In this document: positions 17,277 to 25,861 of the stretch, piece by piece | Layout of the letters: every line of letters starts with the position of its first letter | Numbering within the stretch: position 1 is the stretch's first letter | NCBI RefSeq assembly: GCF_900143065.1 | Contig: NZ_FRCX01000010.1 | Location: 62,001-126,000 of the forward strand | From: Duganella sacchari | Lineage (GTDB): Bacteria > Pseudomonadota > Gammaproteobacteria > Burkholderiales > Burkholderiaceae_D | Reading direction: 5' to 3' | DNA length: 64,000 bases | Translations under genes and position numbers: made by a program | The notes under the pieces: model-generated | Told to the model about the DNA's origin: nothing | Databases searched by the model: none | The model's input: only the letters and a program-made list of their open reading frames with translations

Positions 17277-18217
17277 AGATGCACCTCCTCATGCCGCAGC
17301 GCCGCGCCCAGCGTCAGGAAGAAACGCTGCTGCTGCGCGGCGTCCTGCAGCGCAGGCGCGTTGCGCAGGTCGAACACATCGTCCAGCGTCATGGCTTCCA
17401 CCGGCATGTAGAGGTTGGCGGCCAGGTGTTCGTGCAGGCCGTGCGTGCCGGTGGGCGCCAGCAGCAGCTTGAGCACGTTCACGTAATGGAACTGGCGGTC
17501 GAAGTGATCCAGCGAGCGTTGCAGTTCCAGCGTAATCTTGTCGAAGCAGACTTGCTGGCGGTCCGAGTCACGTTCCAGCAGCTGCTCCAGCGTCACATCG
17601 ATACGCCGTGACAGGTACAGCTCGGCCTTGTAGGTAATGGTCAGCAGGCCGCCATCGCCGTCAAACGACAGCATGGCCAGGCCGCGGCCATCGGTTTCGA
17701 GCAAGGCCGAGATATTCCGCTGCGCCATTTCAGGGATATCGATGACCGTAAGTTCCAGCTTGGCTTCACCAAACAGCGCCTGGCGCGACTGCACCAGCGC
17801 ATTGCGCGCGGCTACCGCGAACATCGAGTGGCCGCGCGAGGCGCCGCTGCTGTCCTGCGGGATATCGAGCACGTCGATGGTGGCGTCATCGATATGGAAG
17901 TCGAGCATATCCTTCAAGCGCCAGCGCACGGCGGTTTTCAACTCGTCCGGCGGCACGTTGGGGGCGTCGACCATCAGCAGCTGATACTCGCCGCCACCGA
18001 GCATGGTGCCGCAGCGGTAGCTGCTGGCGCGCAGCTCGCGGCTCATGCGTTCCAGCGCTTCCGGCGAGAAGCTGGCATCGGCCGGATAAAACGCCGACAC
18101 CTCGACGATGGCCTTGGCATCGCGCACGCGCTGAACGCGGCCCGCACAGATACCGTCCCGCAGAAACGTGACGGTCAACCAGCCATCCGATTTTTTAGCC
18201 CGCTTAAAGAAGCCCAT
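17273..18217 (-). CDS. mshI: MSHA biogenesis protein MshI (PilM-like)
   Basis: Cytoplasmic actin-fold-type assembly protein, 314 residues, matching MshI/PilM. The N-terminal sequence MGFFKRAKKSDGWLTVTFLRDG and the block PPDELKTAVRWRLKDMLDF are characteristic of MshI. No membrane segment is seen. It is the first gene of the second half of the MSHA locus (mshI-I2-J-K-L-M-N) and has a candidate promoter in the 118-bp gap behind mshP. In Vibrio this block lies upstream of mshE, whereas here it lies downstream of mshP. Confidence 0.88.
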   Translation of the reverse strand: MGFFKRAKKSDGWLTVTFLRDGICAGRVQRVRDAKAIVEVSAFYPADASFSPEALERMSRELRASSYRCGTMLGGGEYQLLMVDAPNVPPDELKTAVRWRLKDMLDFHIDDATIDVLDIPQDSSGASRGHSMFAVAARNALVQSRQALFGEAKLELTVIDIPEMAQRNISALLETDGRGLAMLSFDGDGGLLTITYKAELYLSRRIDVTLEQLLERDSDRQQVCFDKITLELQRSLDHFDRQFHYVNVLKLLLAPTGTHGLHEHLAANLYMPVEAMTLDDVFDLRNAPALQDAAQQQRFFLTLGAALRHEEVHL

Positions 18218-18249
18218 ATCTCAACACACGAAGTTTACGCGCTAGATGC

Positions 18250-18263
18250 TTGATTATATTCAA
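18250..18263. promoter_or_regulatory. Candidate mshI promoter -10 overlapped by an FNR/CRP-like palindrome
   Basis: The sequence TTGATTATATTCAA fits the FNR-type pattern TTGAT-N4-ATCAA with one mismatch. On the minus strand it contains TATAAT (18253-18258), a possible -10 box for mshI. The -35 is weak. If the site is real, a bound regulator would block the -10. This is a by-eye match to a short motif in a short AT-rich gap. Confidence 0.35.
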
Positions 18264-18319
18264 GTTACCGATCATTTCATGCTCAAAATGGCAAGCATTC
18301 TGTAAAAATACACAAATTT

Positions 18320-18333
18320 CCGCACAGTTGCGG
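18320..18333 (-). terminator. Possible weak terminator after mshP
   Basis: A 5-bp stem (CCGCA/TGCGG) with a 4-base loop lies 3 bp past the mshP stop and is followed on the minus strand by an A/T-rich run ending in TTTTT. The stem is short, so read-through into mshI is likely. Confidence 0.3.
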
Positions 18334-18335
18334 CT

Positions 18336-18842
18336 TCAAAGCTGCGCCGTGATCACGCGCTGCACATAATCCGCACCCGGCGCAGCGTTCGGGCACGCGC
18401 CTCCCGCGCCAGGCTGATTGCACGCGGTGGAGGTAATTCTGATGTGCGCGGCAGTGGCGTCGCCGCTGCCGCCGCCGGCAATGCCTGCCACCAGGTTGTC
18501 GCAAGTAATGACCAGCGTCACCGTGAACGGCGATAAGCTGGTGCCAGCCGGCAGCGCAACGTTGCGCGTCACCGTGGTCTGCGCCGCCGAACAGCCAAAG
18601 GTCACTGCCGGCTGCGGCGGATTCAAGCCGGATTGCTGCGCCGTGTACAGTGCCCATTCAATGCCGGCCTTGGCGGCCTGGTAAGCGCGTATCCCCTGGA
18701 TGTCCTGCGCCGTTCCGGCTTGCTGGGTCGTCGTCAGCGTCACAATCGCGACGGCCAGACCCGCCACGGCGACCAGCAGGAAGATGGCAGTGATGATGGC
18801 GACACCGCGTGCCTGCCGGCGTCTGCGCGCAAATGGTTTCAT
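18336..18842 (-). CDS. mshP: MSHA biogenesis protein MshP (PilX-like)
   Basis: PilX-like membrane-anchored protein of 168 residues. The basic N-terminus (MKPFARRRRQARG) precedes a hydrophobic helix VAIITAIFLLVAVAGLAVAIV. The G-VAIITAIFLL junction resembles prepilins but lacks the Glu at +5, as usual for MshP/PilX/GspK-like proteins. The QIRAYQAAKAGIEWALY-like segment (RAYQAAKAGIEWALYTA) is the family signature. The C-terminal half has several Cys. Overlaps mshO by 4 bp and is last in the mshE-P operon. Confidence 0.87.
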   Translation of the reverse strand: MKPFARRRRQARGVAIITAIFLLVAVAGLAVAIVTLTTTQQAGTAQDIQGIRAYQAAKAGIEWALYTAQQSGLNPPQPAVTFGCSAAQTTVTRNVALPAGTSLSPFTVTLVITCDNLVAGIAGGGSGDATAAHIRITSTACNQPGAGGACPNAAPGADYVQRVITAQL

Positions 18843-19714
18843 GGAATATTACTCACGTGGATTTGATGCGTCAGCGTGACCGTTTCCGGCGCCCCCATGT
18901 CAGCGTTATAGCGCGCCAGCGCGATCGACAATCCGATCAGCGCCGTTTGCTGATTCGCGACCGCAGTCACTGAAAACAGACAGGCGTAGACGTTATCGGC
19001 CATCAGCGCATTGCTGCCACCGGCCGGTGCGATTTGCGCAGCATTCCAACCATAGCCCCAATAACGCAGCAGCGTACCTTTGCCGGTCGCCGTGTCATTG
19101 GTACAGGCAAAGGTCACGGGCGTGCCGACCACGGCAAAGCGCTTTCCTGGCGAGCTGTTCGGCGTCCCGGCTGTTGCATAAGGGTTTCCAGCCATGGTCA
19201 GGGTCTTGCCGTTCACCGCAGTCAGGGCAACACGGTTACCGCCAGCATATGCGTCCGCGCCAGCGAAGCCGCTACCCAGGTTATAGATCACGATCTGGTC
19301 GCCAGCCGCGATCGCGTAAGGCGAGGCCGGCATGGGGCCAACGACATCGAAGTTGGTACGCGCCGTGGCCGCGCTAAAGTCCAATGCGTGATACAGCGAC
19401 GGATCAGCACCATCGTCAGAAGCCAGATAGCGCGCGCCGCTTTTGGTCGGGATGAATTCGATGTAGGAGGTATTGCCAATGACCGCCCAGCGGACGCTGT
19501 TCGGCAGCGCGCCGCGCAATTCGCGCGTCATGCGGCGCAAGGCGATCTCTGCCACGTCGGCCATGTCCGCGCGTGCGGCATTGTCCACATAATTCTGCAC
19601 CGGCCGGCGGATGAACAGCACCATGATTCCGGCAAGAATGGCGGTAATCATCATGACCACGATGGTTTCAATCAGCGTAAAGCCGTGCTGGCGGGCGGCG
19701 CTCGGTAGGCTCAT
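18839..19714 (-). CDS. mshO: Minor prepilin MshO
   Basis: Minor pilin of 291 residues. The prepilin motif is QHG-FTLIETIVVMMITAILAGI, with cleavage after Gly, Phe+1 and Glu+5. The following YVDNAARADMADVAEIALRRM helix and the large C-terminal domain match MshO. It should be processed by a prepilin peptidase, which is not encoded in this window. Overlaps mshD and mshP by 4 bp each. Confidence 0.88.
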   Translation of the reverse strand: MSLPSAARQHGFTLIETIVVMMITAILAGIMVLFIRRPVQNYVDNAARADMADVAEIALRRMTRELRGALPNSVRWAVIGNTSYIEFIPTKSGARYLASDDGADPSLYHALDFSAATARTNFDVVGPMPASPYAIAAGDQIVIYNLGSGFAGADAYAGGNRVALTAVNGKTLTMAGNPYATAGTPNSSPGKRFAVVGTPVTFACTNDTATGKGTLLRYWGYGWNAAQIAPAGGSNALMADNVYACLFSVTAVANQQTALIGLSIALARYNADMGAPETVTLTHQIHVSNIP

Positions 19715-20367
19715 AGCGCGCCTGGCTGGTAGCGGGTGCGATAACCATCCAGCGTGACGGACTCGCCGGGACCGTAGTTGACCGTAATGGTGATCTGCAA
19801 AGCGATCATATTCTGCGCCGTGGAGGTGATGGTGCCGCCCAGGCCATTGACCAGGTTCAGGGTCAAGGTCGTCGTGATGCCATCCATCGACACTTTGCCC
19901 AATGCGCTGCCGACCGCGTTCACGCCCAGCGCGGCGCCGCTGACATCCCGGTCCACCAGCTTGCCGCTGGCGTCAGCCACAGCAAAGGCGCGCACGGGGG
20001 TACCGAGCGTATAACCTACCGGCACATAGTCGTTGACGTTATCGTAGGGCCGGGTATTACCGGCTTCCGGCCCCAGCTTCTCGGTCGTCGACGATGCAGC
20101 ACATCCCACCGGCGCGGCCGCATTGGCATCGGTCGCAATAGCGGCATTTGCATCCGCCGGATCGCACACCGTAAATTGCGCCTGCTGGATCTCTTCCATA
20201 TAGGCTTCGGCAATCAGGATGGCCTGCTTGCGCCGCACCGGATCTGTGCTGGCGCCCGTGGACTGGTTGATCACGCGCAGAATCCCCGCAGCGGCGATGC
20301 CGACGATGACAATAAAGATGACCAGCTCAATAATCGTCAGACCAGTTTGTCGGCGCTTATTGCACAT
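19711..20367 (-). CDS. mshD: Minor prepilin MshD
   Basis: Minor pilin of 218 residues. The prepilin motif is QTG-LTIIELVIFIVIVGIAAAGIL, with Leu rather than Phe at +1 and Glu at +5. The segment RRKQAILIAEAYMEEIQQA is characteristic of MshD/PilV-like minor pilins. I place the start at the ATG 20367, 10 residues before the cleavage site; the frame remains open upstream inside mshC. It overlaps mshC by 11 bp and mshO by 4 bp. Confidence 0.87.
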   Translation of the reverse strand: MCNKRRQTGLTIIELVIFIVIVGIAAAGILRVINQSTGASTDPVRRKQAILIAEAYMEEIQQAQFTVCDPADANAAIATDANAAAPVGCAASSTTEKLGPEAGNTRPYDNVNDYVPVGYTLGTPVRAFAVADASGKLVDRDVSGAALGVNAVGSALGKVSMDGITTTLTLNLVNGLGGTITSTAQNMIALQITITVNYGPGESVTLDGYRTRYQPGAL

Positions 20368-20935
20368 AACCTGTCTCAGGATAGATGGTGATCTGTGCCG
20401 AATTGCCGCCACTGGCAAAGGTAATGGCCAGCGGTGCGTTGAAGGTAGAGCCGGCAATGCCGCTATCGGCTTTGTTGTAAGGACGCCCCAGCGCGTCAAA
20501 GAAGAAATAGCCGCCAGCGCCGACTTCGGCGCGGCCGCCGGCACTGACCGTCACGCTGGCGGGGCGCCCTTCGCAAAGCCACTGCGCGACATACGCGCCA
20601 CCCAGCTGGCAATTGGCTTTGGTCACACTGCTGCCACTGTTGCTGCCAGCCGGTGCGGTGACCGCCTCGGCTGCTGCGCAACCAGAACCAGAGCAGACGG
20701 CAAAGCTATTGCCATCTGCGCGTACATACATGAAGCGATTTTGCGCAATGGCTAATTTCTGCGCATAGCGAATAATGGCCTTCGCCTGATCGGCATACGC
20801 GCGGTTTTCAAACACCCTGTTATCGAAAAACCGCCCTACCCCGATGGCGCCAACGATGCCGACAACAATCAGCACCGTGACCAGCTCAATGATGGTAAAT
20901 CCAGCATCCGGTTGTGAGCAAAAATCGGACTTCAC
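20357..20935 (-). CDS. mshC: Minor prepilin MshC (GspH-like)
   Basis: GspH-type minor pilin of 192 residues. The leader MKSDFCSQPDAG precedes the processed N-terminus FTIIELVTVLIVVGIVGAIG, with Glu+5. The next helix (QAKAIIRYAQKLAIAQNR) is the conserved part of MshC. It sits between the major pilin gene mshA (27 bp) and mshD (11-bp overlap). Confidence 0.87.
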   Translation of the reverse strand: MKSDFCSQPDAGFTIIELVTVLIVVGIVGAIGVGRFFDNRVFENRAYADQAKAIIRYAQKLAIAQNRFMYVRADGNSFAVCSGSGCAAAEAVTAPAGSNSGSSVTKANCQLGGAYVAQWLCEGRPASVTVSAGGRAEVGAGGYFFFDALGRPYNKADSGIAGSTFNAPLAITFASGGNSAQITIYPETGYVQ

Positions 20936-20962
20936 GGCGCGTCGCGCAGTTGCCGCATCCGA

Positions 20963-21478
20963 TTATTGACAGTTGGCTGCTGATGGGCTGTTGGTCACCG
21001 TCGCTGGCACCGTCGCGGAAGTCGCTGCGGTGTACAGGATGTAGCAAGTGGCACTTGCGCCATTTTTGGGTTGAATCGCGACCGCGCCTGCCGCCACAGT
21101 CGGCTGATTGGTGCCGCCGCCTGGGGCGGCTACAAAGGCGTAGTCGTTAGTGCTCAACCCCGCAGCAGTGGGCGCGTCCGTCAATGTCGGATACCCATAG
21201 GCGGTATTGATCGTGGTGCCTTCCAGGCTCACCGAACTGCTCGCCAAGGTCGCGGTATTGTTCAGCAGCGACTGACTTTTAACGATGGCTCCAGCCGATT
21301 TCAGCGCACCGGCTGCCGCGTTCATCGATGCTGCACGCGCACTCCCGCCCATATCGGCAAACTTCGGCAAGGCCGTTGCCGCCAGAATCCCGAGGATCAC
21401 AATCACCACAATCAGTTCGATCAGCGTGAAGCCACCTTGGGCGCGTTGAGAAATTGCAGTGCGTGTTTGCTTATTCAT
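20963..21478 (-). CDS. mshA: Major MSHA pilin MshA
   Basis: Likely major pilin subunit, 171 residues. The leader MNKQTRTAISQRAQGG is followed by FTLIELIVVIVILGILAATALPKF, a canonical class of type IVa/MSHA prepilin. The mature N-terminus and the motif ARAASMNAAAGALKSA match MshA. Two Cys near the C-terminus (ATCYIL and AANCQ) would form the disulphide loop. The ATG at 21478 has GGAG 7 bases upstream; a TTG four codons earlier is less likely. Only one MshA/MshB-like gene is found here, whereas Vibrio has both. Confidence 0.9.
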   Translation of the reverse strand: MNKQTRTAISQRAQGGFTLIELIVVIVILGILAATALPKFADMGGSARAASMNAAAGALKSAGAIVKSQSLLNNTATLASSSVSLEGTTINTAYGYPTLTDAPTAAGLSTNDYAFVAAPGGGTNQPTVAAGAVAIQPKNGASATCYILYTAATSATVPATVTNSPSAANCQ

Positions 21479-21517
21479 TACTTTCTCCAAATCGTCCGAA
21501 AAATTTGCGCGGATGCG

Positions 21518-22036
21518 CTAGTCCTTCACTTGCTCAAGGGCCACACCTATGGTCTCAGGTGTGCCTGACGGCTTGGCGGGGCTATGGGGCAAGCGCTGTA
21601 ATTTTACCTTGAATTTCAAACGTTTCGATGGGGCATCTCGAAAAGATTCTGCATAATTTAACAAATAAATCAGACTCTTATCGGTTCGATCAAAGCACCA
21701 GTTACCCGGCCCAATATCCTTGTCCGTCGGGCTGAATAATTCCCCAGCGTAATTCGCCGGCTTAATTTTTAGCAAATTTAACGGGTTTTCTTCGGCCAAT
21801 ATCGTTAAATCATCGTTGGTTCGCGACAATTTTCTGTTTGCAACCTTCATTTCTAAGGAAAAACGAAGACTACTCAGTGTGGCATTGACCGCCGCCTGCT
21901 CTGCCTGCTCCTGATAATATGCTATGCGATTCAGCAAAACGGCGATCAGGATGCCTACCACAAACACCGCTATGGCGAATTCGAGCAGGCTGGCGCCGCG
22001 TTGCTTACAGGGTACAAAAATGGTCAAGGAACTCAC
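21518..22036 (-). CDS. mshF: MshF-like protein with prepilin-like N-terminus
   Basis: A 172-residue protein in the mshF position, between mshG and mshA. It has one hydrophobic helix (SLLEFAIAVFVVGILIAVLL) followed by YYQEQAEQAAVNATLSSLRFSLE, which resembles the MshF region. The sequence RG-ASLLEFAIAV could be read as a prepilin junction with Glu+5, so it may be processed as a minor pilin. The region is AT-richer than its neighbours. Assignment rests mainly on position and the QEQAE block. Confidence 0.68.
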   Translation of the reverse strand: MSSLTIFVPCKQRGASLLEFAIAVFVVGILIAVLLNRIAYYQEQAEQAAVNATLSSLRFSLEMKVANRKLSRTNDDLTILAEENPLNLLKIKPANYAGELFSPTDKDIGPGNWCFDRTDKSLIYLLNYAESFRDAPSKRLKFKVKLQRLPHSPAKPSGTPETIGVALEQVKD

Positions 22037-22049
22037 GATTTTTTAACAT

Positions 22050-23282
22050 TTACTGGTGGAGTGCGGCCTTACCCAAGTCCCAAATAGGTAGGAAGATGCC
22101 CAGCGCCAGCACCAGCACCAGTACCCCCAGGAACACGATCAGAATTGGCTCAATCTGTGCTGACAGCGTCTTGAGTTCATAGTCCACCTCGCGCTCGTAC
22201 ATCTGAGCAATCTCGTCCATCAGATCATCGATCGAACCGCTTTCTTCGCCCACTGCGATCATCTGCAGCACCACTGGCGTGAAAACATTCGCCGCTGCCG
22301 CAGTCCGCAAGATACTGTCGCCGCGCTCGACGCCGTCGCGCATCTGCTCCACGCGCGCCGTCAGGTAAGCGTTGTCCACCGTCTGCGCCACCACCGTCAA
22401 GGCCTGCACAATCGGCACACCGCTGCGGCTGGACAGCGAGAAACTGCGCGCAAAACGCGCCATCGTCGCTTTCAGGACGATTTTTCCTGCCACCGGTATC
22501 TTTAGCTTGAACTTGTCCCATTCATACAGGCCACGTGGCGTACGTACCCACAGACGAAAGCCCCAGACGGCCAGCGCGACACCGACCGCCATCACCGGCC
22601 AGTAGCGCACGGTGAAATTGGAAGTGCCGATCAGTATCCGCGTCATCAGCGGTAACTCCGCGTGAAATTTCGCGAACACGCCGACAAACGCCGGGATCAC
22701 GAAAATATTCACCACCACCATTGCAATCAGCATCGCCATCATGACAAAGCTCGGATAGCGTGTGGCGGTTTTGACGCGCTCGCGCATATCGCGGTCGAAC
22801 TCCAGGTGATCGAACAGGCGCAGGAACACTTCTTCCAGCCGCCCCGTCATCTCGCCCACCCGCACCATCGACAGATAAAACGGCGTGAACACCTCGGGAT
22901 GACGGCGCATCGCGGCCGACAGCTCGCGGCCGGCGTCCAGCGACTCGCGCAAATCCTTGATGACCTTGCCAAACGCCTTGCTGACCGCCGATTCCTGCAA
23001 ACCCGCCAGCCCGCGCATGATGGGCACGCCGGACTTGAGCAGCGTGTACATCTGGCGGCTGAACAGCTGCACGTCCATCGAGGTGACACGCTTTTCCAGC
23101 AGCTTGGCCCACCAGGTCTCGCCATCGCCGGCCGCAGCGGCTTTTTTGGTGACCACAATTTCAATCGGCGTCACGCCCGTATTGAACAGCTGGTCGGCAA
23201 CGGCGCCGCTATCGGCCGCCTCCAGGATGCCCTGCATGAGTTCGCCGCGTGCATTGCGGCCTTTGTAGGCGAAGAATGGCAC
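22050..23282 (-). CDS. mshG: MSHA platform protein MshG (GspF/PilC-like)
   Basis: Polytopic inner-membrane platform protein of 410 residues. The N-terminus MPFFAYKGRNARGELMQG and the duplicated GspF domains (FSRQMYTLLKSGVPIMRGL; FARSFSLSSRSGVPIVQAL) are clear. Three hydrophobic regions are seen, the last near the C-terminus (PILIVFLGVLVLVLALGIFL). It couples the motor MshE to pilin assembly. It follows mshE by 3 bp. Confidence 0.94.
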   Translation of the reverse strand: MPFFAYKGRNARGELMQGILEAADSGAVADQLFNTGVTPIEIVVTKKAAAAGDGETWWAKLLEKRVTSMDVQLFSRQMYTLLKSGVPIMRGLAGLQESAVSKAFGKVIKDLRESLDAGRELSAAMRRHPEVFTPFYLSMVRVGEMTGRLEEVFLRLFDHLEFDRDMRERVKTATRYPSFVMMAMLIAMVVVNIFVIPAFVGVFAKFHAELPLMTRILIGTSNFTVRYWPVMAVGVALAVWGFRLWVRTPRGLYEWDKFKLKIPVAGKIVLKATMARFARSFSLSSRSGVPIVQALTVVAQTVDNAYLTARVEQMRDGVERGDSILRTAAAANVFTPVVLQMIAVGEESGSIDDLMDEIAQMYEREVDYELKTLSAQIEPILIVFLGVLVLVLALGIFLPIWDLGKAALHQ

Positions 23283-23285
23283 CGT

Positions 23286-24992
23286 TTAATCCTCGACCTG
23301 GTTGCTGATGCGCATGGCTTCCGAAATCGTCGTGCGGCCCTGCACCACCAGTTGCACCGCGTGCCGGCGCAGCGTTTCGCCGGCCATCTGCTGCGCCGCC
23401 ACCTTGAGGAAGTGCGCGGGGTCGGGATCATTGGCCGCATCCACCACCGCGCGCGTCATCTCGAGCAGCTCGTACACGCCAGTCCGGCCGCGATAACCCA
23501 TGCCATTGCAGTGCGAGCAGCCCTTGCCATGGAAATAGCGCGCCTTGTCGACCTTGTCGTTGAGCTCCATGCTCAGCCACTCGCGCTCGGTCGGCGTCGG
23601 TTCATACGGCGTGGAGCAGCTTTCGCAGATCACGCGCACCAGGCGCTGCGCCAGCACCGCCTGCAGCGACGAGCCCACCATATAGCGCGGCACACCCATG
23701 TCCATCAGGCGCAACGGCGTGCTGAGCGCATCGTTGGTGTGCAGCGTCGACAGCACCAGGTGGCCGGTCATGGCCGCGCGCAGGCCGATTTGCGCGGTTT
23801 CCTGGTCGCGCATCTCGCCCACCAGCACGATGTCCGGGTCCTGGCGCAGCGCGGAGCGCAGCACGCGCGCGAAGCTGAGTTCGATCTTGTCGTTGACCTG
23901 CACCTGGTTGATGCCGGCCAACCGGTATTCGACCGGGTCCTCCACCGTGATGAGCTTTTTCTCGACCGAGTTCAGTTCGGACAGCGCGCAATACAAGGTG
24001 GTGGTCTTGCCGGAACCGGTCGGTCCGGTCACCAGCACCAGCCCGTTGGGCCGCTGGACGATGGCGCGGAATTTCTCCAGCAGGCCGCGCGGCATGCCGA
24101 TCGCATCGAGCTTGAGCTGGGTGCCGCCCTGGTTCAGCAGACGCATCACCACCGACTCGCCGTACTGGGTCGGCATGGTCGAAATCCGCACATCGATGCG
24201 CTGGTTCTTGACGCGCACCGCGAAACGGCCATCCTGCGGCAGACGCTTTTCCGAGATGTCCAGGTCCGACATCAGTTTCAGGCGCAGCGCCAGCGACGGT
24301 GCAATCTTGATATCGGCTTCGGTCTGCAAGTGCAGCACGCCGTCGATGCGGAAGCGGATCTGCAGCCGCCCTTCCTGCGGTTCGATGTGGATGTCGGACG
24401 CGCGCACCTGGGCGGCGTCGTCAAACACCGACTGCAGCAGCTTGACCACGGGCGCTTCTTCGAGGTTGGGATTGGCCGCAGCCAGCGCGCCAAAGTCCAC
24501 CGAAACGTCGCCGAGGTCCTGCTCCAGCTCACGCGCCAGGTCCGAGATATCCTCGGTACGGCGGTAGATGCGGTCGATGGCCGCCATGACCTCGGTCTCG
24601 TTGACCACCGCCAGCTCGATATTCTGCCGCACGAGGCGGGCAATCTCGTCGTACGCAAACAGGTCGGTCGGGTCGGACATGCCGACCAGCAGCGAACCAC
24701 GGCGGTCTTCCAGCACCAGCGCGCGGAAGCGGCGCGCCTGGGTTTCCGGCAGCAGCCGCACAATCTCCGGATTGATGTTGAAGAACTTGAGGTTGAGGTA
24801 GGGGATATTCAGCTGGCGCGCCAGCGCACCGGCGATCTGCTCTTCGGTCACATAACCGTTTTCGACAAACACGCGGCCCAGCTTGCGCCCGCTGCGCTTC
24901 TGGTCGGCCAACGCCAGCGTCAGCTGTTCCTCGGACAGCAGCTTTTGCTGCACCAGAATTTCACCCAGCCGGACTTTCTCTGGCCTAGACAT
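23286..24992 (-). CDS. mshE: MSHA pilus extension ATPase MshE
   Basis: GspE/PilB-type hexameric motor ATPase, 568 residues. The N-terminal MshEN domain has both halves of the c-di-GMP-binding motif (VRLGEILVQQKLLSEEQL and KLGRVFVENGYVTEEQI). Walker A is GPTGSGKTTTLY, Walker B DPDIVLVGEMRD, and a tetracysteine zinc site is formed by CESC and CSHC. Start at ATG 24992 with AAGGAG upstream; an earlier in-frame Met at 25031 falls in the divergent promoter. First gene of the mshE-G-F-A-C-D-O-P operon. c-di-GMP control is inferred from the motif and from V. cholerae MshE. Confidence 0.95.
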   Translation of the reverse strand: MSRPEKVRLGEILVQQKLLSEEQLTLALADQKRSGRKLGRVFVENGYVTEEQIAGALARQLNIPYLNLKFFNINPEIVRLLPETQARRFRALVLEDRRGSLLVGMSDPTDLFAYDEIARLVRQNIELAVVNETEVMAAIDRIYRRTEDISDLARELEQDLGDVSVDFGALAAANPNLEEAPVVKLLQSVFDDAAQVRASDIHIEPQEGRLQIRFRIDGVLHLQTEADIKIAPSLALRLKLMSDLDISEKRLPQDGRFAVRVKNQRIDVRISTMPTQYGESVVMRLLNQGGTQLKLDAIGMPRGLLEKFRAIVQRPNGLVLVTGPTGSGKTTTLYCALSELNSVEKKLITVEDPVEYRLAGINQVQVNDKIELSFARVLRSALRQDPDIVLVGEMRDQETAQIGLRAAMTGHLVLSTLHTNDALSTPLRLMDMGVPRYMVGSSLQAVLAQRLVRVICESCSTPYEPTPTEREWLSMELNDKVDKARYFHGKGCSHCNGMGYRGRTGVYELLEMTRAVVDAANDPDPAHFLKVAAQQMAGETLRRHAVQLVVQGRTTISEAMRISNQVED

Positions 24993-25136
24993 ACCCGCTC
25001 CTTGACGATTCTCACTAAAACTTGCGGCCATTCTATGCCAGATGTGTTTTTAGAGCGAGTTGGCGCAAGCGCAGGTGTCGCTTTCTTTGGACGGATGCGC
25101 TACAGTGTGGCTCGTTTCATTTGCCCATTGCTCCTC
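24993..25136. promoter_or_regulatory. Shared divergent promoter region between the two pilus-like clusters
   Basis: This 144-bp gap must contain the promoters of mshE (minus) and of the plus-strand cluster. On the minus strand TAGAAT (25030-25035) could be a -10 for mshE; no matching -35 is seen. No clear sigma-70 promoter or Shine-Dalgarno is visible for the plus-strand ATPase gene. I see no strong palindrome. Confidence 0.4.
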
Positions 25137-25853
25137 ATGACTGGTCCGGCCCTGCGCTTTCAGCAAGTTGTCAAACGCTATGGTGCGGCCAGCGTGCTGC
25201 ACGGCGTGGACCTGGAACTGCGCGCCGGCGAGTGTTTCGGCCTGGTCGGCGTCAATGGCGCCGGCAAGACCAGCCTGATCAAATGCCTGCTGGACTTTTG
25301 CGCGCTGGACGGCGGCAGCATCGAGATTTTCGGCCAGCCGCACCACCGGCCGGCCGCGCGCCAGCCGCTGGCCTTCGTGCCCGAACGCTTCACGCCACCG
25401 TATTATCTGACCGGCGCCGATTTCATGCGCTATCTGCTAAGCTTGCAAGGTCTGCCGTACCAGCCGCCCGCCGTCGAGGCCATGCTGGCCGCGCTGGACC
25501 TGGCGCCGGACGCGCTCAGGCGCACGGTACGCAGCTATTCCAAAGGGATGACCCAGAAACTGGGCCTGGCCGCGTGCCTGCTCACGCGCAAGCCGCTGTA
25601 TGTATTGGACGAACCCATGAGCGGACTGGACCCCAAGGCGCGCGCCCTGCTGAAAGACCAGCTGCGCAGCCTGCGCCAGGCCGGCAGCACCGTGTTCCTG
25701 ACCTCGCACGCGCTGGCCGATGTGGACGAGCTGTGCGACCGCATGGCCATTCTTCACGACGGCCGCATCCGTTTCACCGGCACCCCGGCCGCCTGCCGCG
25801 CCCAGTACGGCGCGCCGACGCTGGAACAAGCTTTCCTGACTTGCATAGCCTGA
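25137..25853 (+). CDS. ABC-2 type transporter ATP-binding protein (pilus-cluster associated)
   Basis: ABC ATPase of 238 residues. Walker A is GVNGAGKTSL, the signature region is YSKGMTQKLGLA (SKGMTQ instead of LSGGQ, common in drug/CcmA/NosF-type ABC-2 exporters), and Walker B is LYVLDEPMSGLDP. The closest architecture is NosF/NatA-like. The start ATG 25137 has no clear ribosome site, but the conserved fold begins right after it; the same frame runs open far upstream only as an antisense shadow of msh genes. The next gene starts 8 bp downstream. Its probable permease is eleven genes away at 36656, in the same operon. Confidence 0.9.
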   Translation: MTGPALRFQQVVKRYGAASVLHGVDLELRAGECFGLVGVNGAGKTSLIKCLLDFCALDGGSIEIFGQPHHRPAARQPLAFVPERFTPPYYLTGADFMRYLLSLQGLPYQPPAVEAMLAALDLAPDALRRTVRSYSKGMTQKLGLAACLLTRKPLYVLDEPMSGLDPKARALLKDQLRSLRQAGSTVFLTSHALADVDELCDRMAILHDGRIRFTGTPAACRAQYGAPTLEQAFLTCIA

Positions 25854-25861
25854 GCCTGCCC

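Noticed and set aside
22662..25136. A plus-strand open frame of more than 800 codons upstream of the ABC ATPase
   Set aside because: It runs antisense through mshG and mshE, is rich in His/Arg/Gln as GC-rich shadows are, and shows no domain. Only the last 238 codons (25137-25853) encode a real protein.
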